In this document: positions 45,186-56,850 of the stretch, in pieces
How positions within the stretch are numbered: the first letter of the stretch is position 1
How the letters are laid out: each line of letters starts with the position of its first letter
Assembly (NCBI GenBank): GCA_950106755.1
Contig: OX467082.1
Coordinates: 620,001 to 684,000 of the forward strand
Length of the DNA: 64,000 nt
Direction: 5' to 3'
Source: Climacium dendroides
Lineage: Eukaryota > Streptophyta > Bryopsida > Hypnales > Climaciaceae
Position numbers and translations under genes: made by a program
Notes under the pieces: model-generated
What the model was told of the DNA's origin: nothing
Database searches by the model: none
Seen by the model: the letters and a program-made list of their open reading frames with translations, nothing else

Positions 45186-46303
45186 GGCCACGTCAGGTAC
45201 CTGCGGTCAGGTGTAAGAAAATTTTGGATTTTGGGCAGAATTTCCTGCCCGAATTCCGAAATGGAGTCCGAACCGTCCGTCCTATTCGGTTTGTCCGTCC
45301 GTCTAGGACGTCCGACGACCCCAACCCACCCGATGTGACAATCTAAATTATATAACTACCTCTCCACTAGCGTATTGCAGTAGTGGTCTGGAAGACACGT
45401 ACTGGCCATTTATTTTCCCGAGAATGTTCTAAAGAGACTAAAAATGACTAGTAAGTGTCTTCCACGCTGCGAATAGCCGAATATGTAAAAAAATGCAGTA
45501 TGAAAAAATTTCACTTATTTCGTACCCTTTGCAGGTAGTGGGGAGCCTCTCATCCACAGAATTCTCGGAATGTCAAGAATGGATCCAGATCCTGCCCCTT
45601 GACACAGAAGTACAAGGAAAAGATATCTCAATTGTGCATTTCCGAGAATGCTAGACAACGTGAGATAAAAAAGGAAGGGACACTGAGCCCTCTCAATTTT
45701 CCCTAAATATGTGTCCATGACATCCGTTGTACACAGAGCTGGAAAATGAACTCTTATTTTCTGCCAAAGGCCAAACCTACTTTCTGAAAACATCACCTAG
45801 GCTTTCAATCATACAATTGGCAAAAATAATGTTGGTATTGGCTTCAACAAATTATCAGCCTGAGCTTGTGTAATTAGAAATGTAATTAAGTCTTTCACTC
45901 ACAGCCTTTCAGTTCATGTGGATTCTACTTGAATGCAAATCAGAATTGATCACCACTAGCGCACATTTTCTAATTGATAACGTGGTGTTCAATACTGTCA
46001 GTGGCTCGATTTAATGACAAGCCGCCAATAAACGGCGGCGCTAATCACTAGAGAGCCTTGCATCACCTTTAGCGCAGTTGTCTTGTTCTCACGGCAATAG
46101 CTAATTCCCTCCTTGTAATCCTACAACTCCCACTCTGCCTCACTTTCTCTCTATGCTATGATTACAAAGGCAGAAGAGCTTTCGCTCTTGAATGAGGATT
46201 CCAACAACGCAGATGACTGGGTAATCAGGCAATTGCATGACAGATCGGGGTTCATTGTGAACCCAAGTGCAAGGGAGAACGTTTAGAAGACTTACACCGC
46301 ACA
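45186..46303. other. Unassigned stretch before the decayed TNPA gene
   Basis: No gene is recognised. A minus-strand 93-codon ORF (45515-45796) and plus-strand fragments (MSRMDPDP near 45570) show no known motif. The last few hundred bases (GC-containing, then CT-rich near 46140) may be the promoter and leader of the TNPA-like gene at 46304. Confidence 0.35.
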
Positions 46304-48845
46304 ATGGAAACAACGTCGCAGAATCCACCTCCGGAGAGTCCACCGCATGAGAAGGGAATTTACGAAAAGTTGCGTAACGAGAACATCCTCCGGGTGCAAG
46401 AGATGGCCGCTCCAGCCTTGGCAGCGAGAGCGGAGCTGTAAGTTCTTGACCCCTTCCACTCAACAAAGCTCTCTCAATTTCTATAAGCCTCTATGCGTTC
46501 AACCCTTGGCGACGGAGTTATTGCACCCCCCGCTGTAATTTGAGGTCCTCGCGTTTGCCATGTTCATGTGCTTATGGAAGAGCTAGTAATTTGCATAGGA
46601 CTCGTGAATCAGTCCGCAAACGAGCGAAAGTACTGTTGTAGTCTGAACTCTAAACTTCTTCCTTGCACGAATTTCGAAGCACATAGGCGACGCATTCATA
46701 GGATTTCCCACACACAATGCTGTGTCCCAGGGATTTGTTTGCCAAGAAGTCATATGTCTATCATTCATAAGACCCTTCAGAGTTGGATTCTATTTCTCTA
46801 GAGTTGTCAGTGACTCCGTCGAAGTCACATGAGAGTCATTTGTAAGTCCCGAAGTAGTCACATGCCAGAAATGTTTCTGGAGAAGCGCATGTTCCCTACG
46901 TGGCCGCCACGTAGGAGCCACCATGGTCGTTTTCTTCCCTTGAGAACTGTGTTTCTTATTCTTTCAAAACCACTATCGAACCCTACCTTCTTGCCCGGAG
47001 TGAGTGCGCGCCATTGTCATGTGATTCGTTTTGTATGTTGTCTCCGTCATTGCTTGTGTTTTCTTGCTGAGGCCATATCGATTTCTCTGGGTGTCAAGGC
47101 AAGGATAAAGCTATTGCCAAAGCCCAGGGTCGTAAACCGCCTCCCACTACTAAAAACAGACGTGACGGAGTTGTGCGAAGGAATTTGCAGCGGGCAGGCG
47201 TTCTAATTAGGAAAGCACTGCACTTACAAGACAGCAAGTGGCGCCCCGAGATGAGGTTTGCGAGAGACTCATCGTCGGAGGCGACAAAATCTGATGGCGA
47301 TGCCATCGCGTTAGGTATGAACCCTAAACCTTTCCTTTCCTTGCACACAGATTGAGCGTTAAGCACAATGAGGAGAAGAAGCCCACAGGTAAATGCACAT
47401 TTCTTATTGTTCGTCGAGGTGCAGTTGAGCAGTTTTAGGATTTCTGTGTCTGTGAAGGTAACTTCTTTTAGGGGGTTTCGTCTGAAATTGAGGGACTCAT
47501 CTTCCTATGACACTTGAATCGTCAGAAGAGGTGTTCGATGGAGTGAATTGGTGAATTGCTTTGGGAAAAATTGTCACTACAAGTGTTCAATGGAGTGAAT
47601 TTGTGAATTGTTTTTAAAAGTAACAGCTTCTTCTGTTGGATCAGAGGAAGAGCTACTGGATTCTTCTCATCTTCTGAAGACGACCTCGACCTAGAGGACA
47701 ACGAACCTCTGGTTGACAAGAGGACGAAGAGAAAAAAGACAACGCCTTGTCAATGTGCGCCAGTGCACATCGCACCACCATTGCGTCCTCCTCCAGGAAT
47801 TCAATCCACGCAACCAAACCTTGCGTGGGTGCCAGGGCACTACATGCCAGTGCAGTCACAATCCCAGGTTGCGTGGACTTCAGCACCAATAATCCCAAAG
47901 GTGTGGGCTGGACAGAACACAGGTACCTTTGAAGAAGACAGTAAGGACCACGGTAGTCGAAGGAAGCGGAAGTTTGATTATAATCTCGCTAGTCGCCAAC
48001 GTGCCCTAGTGGGAGTGAAGCCGAACTGAGTGGAAGTGTTACTGGGTGGTTTAGTGGATACCACATGTGATGAGAAGAACGCCTGGGATGAAGCTTTACG
48101 CGACCTAGTCCCAAAATGCCTAGACTTAAGTGTGGTGGACTAGTTCAAGCATGAGCCACACACGCTGAAAAAGCTCAGAGTCGCCTTGGACAATGAGTTC
48201 GAGTACTTGGGCAATGTGCTCAGTATGGTGGGATTTAGGTTGGTCGTGTCCAAGTACTTGAAGGCAGAAAGATGTCGCCTGAAGATTCGATTTTTGAAGG
48301 GAATTGACAGTCCTCCTCTTCATGTTGACAAACGGGAGTGGAACCGCTTGAAGGAGTATTGGAACACGGACAAGCAGAAAGAAAAGGCGCGGAAGATGAT
48401 TGTTGCATGGCAGAGTGTGAAGAATCTATCGTCGGTGGGGAGGAGAGGAAAATCCGGCCGCGCGTCCTCAACGGTGAATGTCTAATATCCTTGTTCAATT
48501 TTGTTATTTAATTGTGAAATGCAAGCATGTGTATGGTTGTGGGTAAGCTCCACGGTTTCTATCCCTATGCTCAGTGGACAAAGATGAATTGCAACTGTCT
48601 GTAATGTTGACAGGGAGGGGGCCCAATACAAGTAGTAGCATGATGGAAGATGGCAACGGGAGTCTTTCTTGTGCACGGCCAAGAATGGCAAGGAATGTGA
48701 GTTTCCCTTCCAGTTCAGAGGTACAGTCTCTTGGTCTTGTGTGTATATCATGAATGATTTGCAACATCATTCACATTTCTTTTATGTTCCGAATGCATGA
48801 TAGTTGGCATTAGTAAATGTCATCTGGAACATGACCTCGTCCTTT

Positions 48846-51567
48846 CACTATAAGAAAACGGTGTCCGCCTAGACATCCAACCAAAAACGACATATATCTG
48901 CGTAGACACGATACGTTGCTCGAGACGTCAGGGTGTCAGGTCGAGAAAGTGGAGATTTTGCGATAATGTCTGTGTTAGCATTGCTAGATTGCAATCACAG
49001 CATACTAATGCTACAAAAAACATGCATGCAATGTAAGGCATCCAGGTGGACATCAGATGTTTCCCAGGATGTCCACAATAACATGTTTAGCCACGTCATC
49101 ATCTTTGGTCAAATATACCTCACAAGTTTAGATAGAATTTTGGTGCGGTCAGAGGTAAAGTGATTGCCCAAGGCTAAAAAGAGGACAACGGGCAGGTGGT
49201 GACTCCTAAAAGCTTATGTGGCGAGATGAGGTGGTTATTGTGTGACGTGGATAGAGGTGATGACATGGCATGCCACGTCAGCAGCCGCGACCAGTCCATG
49301 TTCCGACCTTGGATGTCTCTGTGGACATCACACCTAACGTGCTGACATCCACATTGACATCACTTCTAGCATTAACATTTTGTACTTCCTGCGACTGTAA
49401 CTTCAAACCACATGCTATCCATGGTGCGTTTCATTACGTCTGACTGGACGTGTGGGCATTGTGAAAGCAACTGTAGGCGTCCACTTTGATGTCAAAAATG
49501 ACTCCAGATGCATGACATTATTTTATGAAAAAGGATGAATTTGCACATGATGTGCGTCCTTCCTATGTAGTATAGGCGGACTTATGTATTTACTTGGGTT
49601 AGGGGCATTTTTGGGCTCTTGAAGTCTTATAACTTGTGCACGTTCTTCAAACTTCATTAGGATAAAATTGCAACCTACTCTTATGATGTCATGTGCAGCA
49701 TCGAGCCAAACAGATTCTGTCACAAAATGCTATCTACTGTGCTTTTCATGACATTTGATTGGACGTGTGGATGTTGTGGAAGCAATTGTAGGTGTCTTGT
49801 TTGATGTTTTCTTCATAAATCAACTTTATGAAAATTAATTTTCAAAATGTTATAAGCTATATAGATTTAATTTATATAACAAATTTATATAAATTAGATG
49901 AATGGATTTTTTATTAAAAAAAAGTTACAAAATCATATCAATATAATGTTATATGAAAATATTTATTTTTAATCTAAGATTTAAATTCTTAATTTTACTA
50001 GTTTAAAATCATAAATTATGTATCAAATTTTAATAATTTTTATTGATATTTCACCTTCTTAATTTATTATTTTCAAGTAGTTCATATCTAATGTGGGGTG
50101 ATTTTCTATTGTTCTTAGACTTTGAGATATTTGACACTTTAAACCTTAAGAGTCTGAGGCCTTTTTTTTGCCAAAAAACATAGAAATTTTCCATTTTTGT
50201 AGCAAAGAGTAAAAAAACTTTAATTTTTTTTCACATCTAACCATAGGATCTTACACCTAATGAGTAGAAAAAATTGTAGAAAAAATTTCAAAATTTTTGA
50301 CCACATAGAAGGAACAATGGTTAAAGTACTAAGCTTAGAATGCATCATCTATGTGGTATGAAATTAAACTAGTAAAATTGAGAATTTAAATTTTAAATTA
50401 AACTAATTGAAATTCCATATTGAATGTATTGTTGTGTCATACTGCATTGAAGTTGATGTTGCAAACAATCTTGATTTAATAAATGTAACTTCATCAATTA
50501 AATGTTCAAAGAGACATCCCCATATATGTTGGAAATGACATGAAAATGTTCATTTGAATGTTTATAATGACGTCAAAGAAAATATAACTAAGACATATAG
50601 ATGTTCTTTTGAATGTTTACAATGACGTCCAAAAAAACATAATTAAGACATGCAGATGTTTTTTAAAACATCATTTCAGACATTATTGTATTCATATTCC
50701 TACTCATATTCTAGTTCTGTATATCCCATATGATTTGTCATGCTGTCTACACCCCACTAGTATAAAAGGCTTGTCTTCTCATCGATTAACAAGTGGATTT
50801 TTAAGCCATGTAATATACTTAATAAATATAATGTATTGTGTACATGTGTATGGCATATTGTATATACTATATTTTGTATGATATATTGTATATATTGTAA
50901 TTTGTATGGCATATTGTATATATTATATTTTAAATGACATATTTTGTATGCTGTGTTGTTATATTGTATATAATATACCATATATTGCATATTTTATATT
51001 GTGTACAACATATTGCTATAGTCTTTTATAACATATCACATGATATAATAAAATATACCTCATGTCATTGTTGATGTCAGACGAGACATCATGAGAAGCA
51101 TACAGTTGTTTCACCTGATGTTATTCAAGATACTCAGATGTCTACATTGATGTCTCAAATAACATCATTAAATTTTAAAAAGACAGCTTAGGAATCTCTG
51201 AGAAATGCCACGTCAGCATCCGCGGATGCCACGTCAGCCAATTTTGTCATCACTGACGTGACATGCCACGTCACGTCACTGCCACGTCACTGCCACATCA
51301 TAGACGGGCAATGGATGAAAAAAATGACACTCTGGCTTTCCCGCACCTATGTGGCAGCCACATGTCAACTTCCTAAGCCCCCCGTTGACCGAAGTTTTTT
51401 TGGACATCACGATGTCGAGCCTAAAAATCTGCGTGGAAGTAGCATGCAAAATGCATATCCACGACAACGTGGTCTAATTGGACGTCCACCCTGACGTAGA
51501 CACATCAAGCGCGATGTCCGGATGTCAAAATTTGCGATGTCTCGGCGGAGACAGTTTTCTTATAGTG
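48846..51567. mobile_element. Non-autonomous CACTA element, 2.72 kb
   Basis: The left end CACTATAAGAAAACGGTGTC and the right end inverted CACTATAAGAAAACTGTCTC agree over about 25-30 bp. The flanking triplet is TTT on both sides (48843-48845 and 51568-51570). It shares CACTATAAGAAAAC and the CCACGTCA/GACGTC words with the 13-kb CACTA, so that element's proteins probably act on it. The centre (about 49.8-51.05 kb) is AT-rich with ATATTGTAT-type repeats. It encodes nothing recognisable. It lies in an intron of the TNPA-like pseudogene. Confidence 0.95.
51180..51310 (+). repeat. CCACGTCA-rich subterminal tract
   Basis: ATGCCACGTCAGC occurs twice near 51207-51240, followed by CACGTCA at short spacing near 51264-51290. 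The same words occur near 49265 in the left part and in the 13-kb CACTA (10945, 23385-23430). These are likely protein-binding repeats of this CACTA family. Confidence 0.65.
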
Positions 51568-53330
51568 TTTGGCCCTGTCTGTAATGTAGGGTGCAATTGC
51601 ATTACTGTACTTCTTGAGTCGCATTCCAGTTATACCGAAGTTGGATTTAGTCATATTTGAGTCACACAGTCATGCGAGAGTCATTTCAGAGTCATGGTTA
51701 TAGGAAGCAGAAGAGTTCTAAAGATGAGCCGGGACTTCATTTTTGTTCCATTTTTTTTACGGCTTCTACTTTTCTTCCAATCCTTTCGCGGCACAAAGGA
51801 GTTGTCCTTCCCCATCTCTTTTGGGTACAATGTGTAGGATGTACCTCCATCAATGATATATGCAATGGGAAACGAACTGAGTTGTAACTAAAGAATTTGT
51901 GTGTGTGCCTCTGTACCCCAAGACTCACACACTTCAATTTTTTATTTTCATAGTGGTCAGTATAGTGTCATGAATGCCACAGCTTCGAGTGAACAACCTC
52001 ATATTGTGAGTATGTGCGTTTAGCAGTGCCTGTTTGTATTCCCCTTGTTTTCTCGATAGTGACATGCAACTCCACATCATCAAAATACTCTGTCAATTGG
52101 TAATGCCCACTCTTCATAGTGCACCGTGACTTGTGTTACTTGAAGTCACTTGGAATGATTCTCCCTTGTTCGCAGTTGTAGCTTAGTCATTTCCTAGTCA
52201 CTACGCGGTGTCAGTCATATTTTGGGTCTTCAACTTAACTCGGGGTCTTCTAACCTCATTGTCCTGAACACGTCTACGACTAGACGGGGGGGACAAGAGA
52301 CTCAAGTCGCTGGGAGGCCATGGAATTATGGAGGAAAGACGTTGACATGAAGCTCCAAGAATTTGCAGCGAATTCGTCAACCACTTCTGCGGCCATAGTT
52401 GAATTGCGTTCAATGTTCTCCACTTTCATGTGGAATTCAGCACATGGGGAATGGAGTCCCACCGGAAGTGGTGCACCGGGAAAGAGAACAAGGACTTTTG
52501 CAAAACTACGGAAGAAAGCGGTAGTCGAGTGACTACAGCATGTGCTGACATCACCTTATCTGACGATGAATTTCCATTGGACCCTCCTGAAGTCACAAGG
52601 GGGATCCCACCTGAAGCCCAAGTGCTGGAGACTAAACGCATGCCCAAAGAGTGGAAGGTGGAAGAACGGGTTGTCAATGAGTTAGTGACTGACGAATTGT
52701 TGGTCTCTGAAATGCAAGTAGACCCACAGCCAGTTACAATGGACCAGTTGGAGTCTGTCGTGGAGGTTGCTGCGCCATCTGTGCCTTCAATGGTAGCTCT
52801 GGCTGCACCAATAGGCTTGCACTCTCAAGCAACCGCCACGATCTTGGTCATGACGGACGAAGGGCGTGAGGAAATCTCAGCAGTTAACCCACAGGTGGTT
52901 GTGGGTGAGGATGCTGCCGGGAAAGAGTATGAGTCGGGTACGCCTGACAGTGGAGGGCCTTCATCGGCAAACAGCGTTGATGTGGCAGGGGAAGCAAAGG
53001 AAGAGGACGGTAATGCCGAAATCGTAACTTGTCAAGCAAAGAGAGCTACAGCAGATGTGGTGGAGGCAACTGAGGAGAGGGCAAAGTGAGAGGAAGCAGC
53101 CGCTAGAGCCCCATTGCCGTCACCGAAGAAGCCGAGGAAATCGCCGAAGTCACCGTTGAAGGTATTCACCCCGCCCGGCGTTTGTCCATTAACGTTGAGT
53201 GCGGTGAGACCTTTCAGTACTTCTTACCGCATGCCTAAATACAAAGACTGTGGCCATTCCCTGAAATTGTCAACGAATCCATGTCACAAATGCTACACAG
53301 ACGTCGTGTTGGACATGCATATGAGTTTCT

Positions 53331-53480
53331 CACTACTAGAAAATTTCATTTTTCTGTTGTTTTGGTCATGTTGATCCGGTCAAAATCTGACAGAAATATG
53401 TTGAAACCAACATATTTCTGTCAGATTTTGACCGGATCAACGCGACCAAAACAACAGAAAAATGAAATTTTCTAGTAGTG
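53331..53480. mobile_element. 150-bp CACTA foldback MITE
   Basis: CACTACTAGAAAATTTCATT at the left end and its exact inverse at the right end. The whole 150 bp is a near-perfect palindrome centred near 53405, with only a few mismatches (CATGTT against CGCGTT around 53368/53440). The flanking triplets are both TCT (53328-53330 and 53481-53483). It lies in an intron of the TNPA-like pseudogene. A transcript would form a ~70-bp hairpin. Confidence 0.95.
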
Positions 53481-55461
53481 TCTGGACATTCCGGAAGGTG
53501 AGGGGATTAGCTACCCACGGGCTTGGACATGTGAAAACGCTCCTCACCTTCCTTTGATCTTCTTTTCTAATTACAAAATCGTATGTGTGCAGGGAAAGGG
53601 ACAGAAGCAGGACACCCAACCAAAGACTGCCTCGACGGTAGCCAAGAAAGCTCCCCTTCCGTCCTCGAAATCTATAAGTTCAGCCTTCTAACTCGTCCTC
53701 TGTAGTTCCAAGGTTGTGTCACGATGTTCTGTGGATGTCGGCTCTCCTATCATGATTTGCAAGCGGTTTCCAAATAACCTTCTCATCCATGGTGGTATCA
53801 TGGAATTGTTGGGGCACCATTTCATGAAGGTCAGTTCAAGGTGAGAGTGGGTCATTTCGTTGCAGTTGGTTGGGGGCACCTCATATTACTCGTACAGAGT
53901 GCATAGTACCCGTGCCCTGTCGAAATGAATGCTCAAAGTGGCTCTGTCCACTATGCTGTATGCACTCGGTCAGGACATTGTAGTCACAAGGAAGTAACGA
54001 AGAAGTCCTTTTTCGTGACAAGTAAAAGAGAACTCATTTCCCAGTCCCATTGCAGTCACGTCCAAGACAGATGCAAGTCAGCCTATAGTAGGACGGTATG
54101 TGGAATAACTTTAAAATGTTAGTTGCGTCAATCCTTCATGCATTATTTCTAATCAGTGGCCTTCTTGCAATATCGTTGCGGAGACGAAGTATTTCTACTG
54201 AATCCGCGAGCGCCCAAGCAAAAAGTGGCGGTGGGTAAGATCAGTGGATTATCAGATAAATACAAGTACCACCATCAGAACATTCCCAAAACGTGGTTCA
54301 AAGTGGACGTCCGTGATGTTTTTGTGGGTGAAGTGGCACTCATGTTTCCTAACGCCCAAGGTGACCAGAAAGTTGTCAACGATGTCAAAGGGTCTTGTAC
54401 CATATGGAACCAAAAGTACCTGAAGTTGACAATGTGAGGTGGCCCTATTCACTCTATTTTTTGACATTGCATATAGACTCGTAGTTTTGTGTTCTGTGAT
54501 CTCCCATCCTGAACGGAGTTCTTTTAATGCACTTTTTATTTCCAATGAAGGCTTGTCTGTTATTTTGGGCCCCTTCCCTATTGCATGTGTACATGTTGGA
54601 ATGCATGAGGTCTACTTTCGTAAGCTTACCATGTTGTCTATCATGGCTTTGTTTGCATTCACCGTAGGAGAGTGCTACAGTGTTAATGGCTACATAGGCA
54701 CTTGTAGAGTCTTTTGGTAGTCATTCTGGGTTTAATCATTCTAGGTCACTAGCAGCAAGTGGGGTAGGAGTAACTTGGTAAGAACCCCGAAATGACTCCC
54801 TCTGTCACTACACATTGCAATTGACGACTCACAAATAACTCTACCGAAACTTACAAACGACTCGTAAATCAGCTTCGTGAGCACAGGGATATTTATCACC
54901 CCCCTATGTTGACTGCAAAACAACTCTACATTGACTTCCACAGAAATCGTTACATCGCCACATGTCAGCAACCAATAAGTTTTCCATACACACAGAATGA
55001 CTCTAAAATAACTCACCCTGAACTTACAAATGACTTATGCAAAATACCACGCAAACTATACCAAGCACTTTCTGTGACTACAGAATGACTTTGAAACATG
55101 TACGGAAGGTGCTGACGTGTCAATGCACGAGCCAGTTGCCAATGACTTCATAGTGACTAAACAATGACTTCAAAAATGTTGACATCATGCCGCTTTTCCG
55201 AAATTTTGGAGTGGAACGGGCAACTGCCCACACTTTTTCACCCAATTGCCCAAAAATAACAAGTGCCACATAGACCCTCTCATCTGCTTTTTCATCCAAT
55301 CCTCATTAGGATGGTGCTAATACACTGCCAGTCACTGCAGTCACACACTTGTCCACAATGACTCTAGGGCCCGGAGTCATTTACTAGTCGAAAATGTCCT
55401 AAATGACTGCAGTTGTGGAGTCATTTATCGCAGTCATTTATTCACTGTTTTTTTTGTAGTG

Positions 55462-56850
55462 ATATTAGAATTCAAAAGGACAAGATTAGTCCTAGCCTCC
55501 TTTTTAGGGGCCTCAATAGCTAGGAAGGTCTATGTTTTGCTTTGATGTTATGTTGGACTTTTTTGTTGACTTAACAATATGGGTTGTTGCATTGGATGTC
55601 ACCTAAAATCAATTTAAAAAAAAATTTGAACTTGTCACCTAAAATACAAGTCTCTTATAATATATACACGACCTAACAATTCACAATGGACTTCCATAAC
55701 ATTGTATAACTAGTCAATGGGCTTCCCCATGTTGATTTTATATTATGCTTTATCTAATTATCTAGGAAGAAATTATCAATCAACCCTTAAAGTCCCCAAA
55801 GTCCATTTACGAAACTTATAGAAGTCCAACCAAGTACCTATGATCTCAATTTTTGGCAAGACTTCTTACCAAAGTTTTGAAAAAATAATATATTGGATTC
55901 ATTTATAAAGTATAATTTCAATTATAACAATTTTTCAAAAAATAAAGTTGTACATAGTTTAGTTTGTTGTCTAGAACAATCTCACTACTAGAATGAGTAT
56001 GCTTCAATTCCATCTTAGAGCTATCAACAACTTAGTTTTTCTTTGAGTTCTCTTGTACCTATTTCAACTTAACAATTTTTAGAGAACAAAAATTGTAGGG
56101 GCTTATTTTGAAAAAAAATCCAAATTCGTAACTCAATTTTTCAACATAAAAGTATTTAAATTTACAATCTATAATACAAATATTCTAAGATAAGAGGATT
56201 CAAAACCTTATAATTTAGTCAAGCTAGAACCAAAAAAATAGGAAAAATAACTTGTTTTCTTCACTTTAAATGCTAATATCTTGTAATCAATATAGTCAAA
56301 GTTTTTGAAATTTCTTTTGAAACATTCTCATACTGATTTAGTGCAACATCCTACAATTGGATATGAAAAAAAAAAAACATTTAAAATCTTTGTTGTTTGC
56401 ATTGAAAATGGTAGTTGTGTATTTTCTGATGGAGAAATGGTTTTGTGATCTCAAGGATTAATTCAAGCATTGGGGTTGGCTAAAGCATTGTATAAGGCAA
56501 TTTAGTAATTTAGTTCATTGTCCTGCCTCATTCATTTGGTAAACAATGTCATGTCTTAAGGTAGTTTGCTCTTAAAGCGATCTTTTAAGAGCTCGTTGCA
56601 TTTGGGGGAAGCTAAATTCCTTGAAACAATTTTCAATAAATTTTTGTAGGAAGAAAAATGGAATTAGCCTCAAACCAAAGTCATTTTATTTTTTTCGCCT
56701 TTCTGAAATTAGTTACAAAGTTTTGAAGTTGAAAGACAATGATCATTAACAGTGGCCACCTCGTTGATATATTGAAGAAAGCTAAATGTACCTCTGTATA
56801 ACTGTATTAACTTAGTGGTCGCTTTTACCTTATGTTACCGCAGTGATTGG
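55462..56850. other. AT-rich non-coding DNA
   Basis: No gene, tRNA or clear repeat is seen. Only short ORFs without motifs. Confidence 0.5.

Larger units (their letters stand above)
46304..54437 (+). pseudogene. TNPA-like gene of the deleted CACTA, decayed
   Basis: Inferred exons: 46304-46437 (METTSQNPP..., YEKLRNENILRVQEM), about 47098-47314 (basic, RKPPPTTKNRRDGVVRR), 47645-48473, about 52318-53159, about 53594-53690 and about 54150-54437. The third has KRKFDYNLASRQRALVG and EWNRLKEYWNTDKQKEKARK, as in Ptta/En/Spm transposase_24 proteins. The fifth region has ELWRKDVDMKLQEFA, a typical coiled-coil start, then an acidic stretch. The last exon (VAVGKISGLSD, WFKVDVRDVFVGEVALMF, SCTIWNQKYLKL) resembles the transposase_23 C-terminal domain. 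Breaks: TGA near 48027, TAG near 48138, frameshift near 52500, TGA near 53087, plus two insertions. Exon junctions are partly uncertain. Confidence 0.75.
46304..55461 (+). mobile_element. Deleted CACTA remnant (right end intact, left end missing)
   Basis: The right end at 55461 reads as CACTACAAAAAAAACAGTG in inverse, then AATAAATGACTGC, close to the ends of the 2.28-kb CACTA at 33.2 kb. GAGTCATT/TGACTCC words recur in its introns (46800-46870, 51640-51720) and subterminal DNA (54.7-55.45 kb). It carries a decayed TNPA-like gene but no TNP2 core. No matching left end with an ATA duplication was found; the start given is that of the coding region. Another CACTA and a CACTA foldback are inserted in it. 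Confidence 0.75.

Noticed and set aside
45365..45385. CACTAGCGTATTGCAGTAGTG as the missing left end of the 46.3-55.46-kb CACTA
   Set aside because: It has CACTA and CAGT at a plausible spacing, but the preceding triplet (CTC) does not match the ATA at the right end and GAGTCAT motifs are lacking next to it.
44881..45385. A complete CACTA from CACTACGTCTCC to CAGTAGTG
   Set aside because: The flanking triplets differ (TTC and GTC) and the terminal sequences do not match beyond CACTA.
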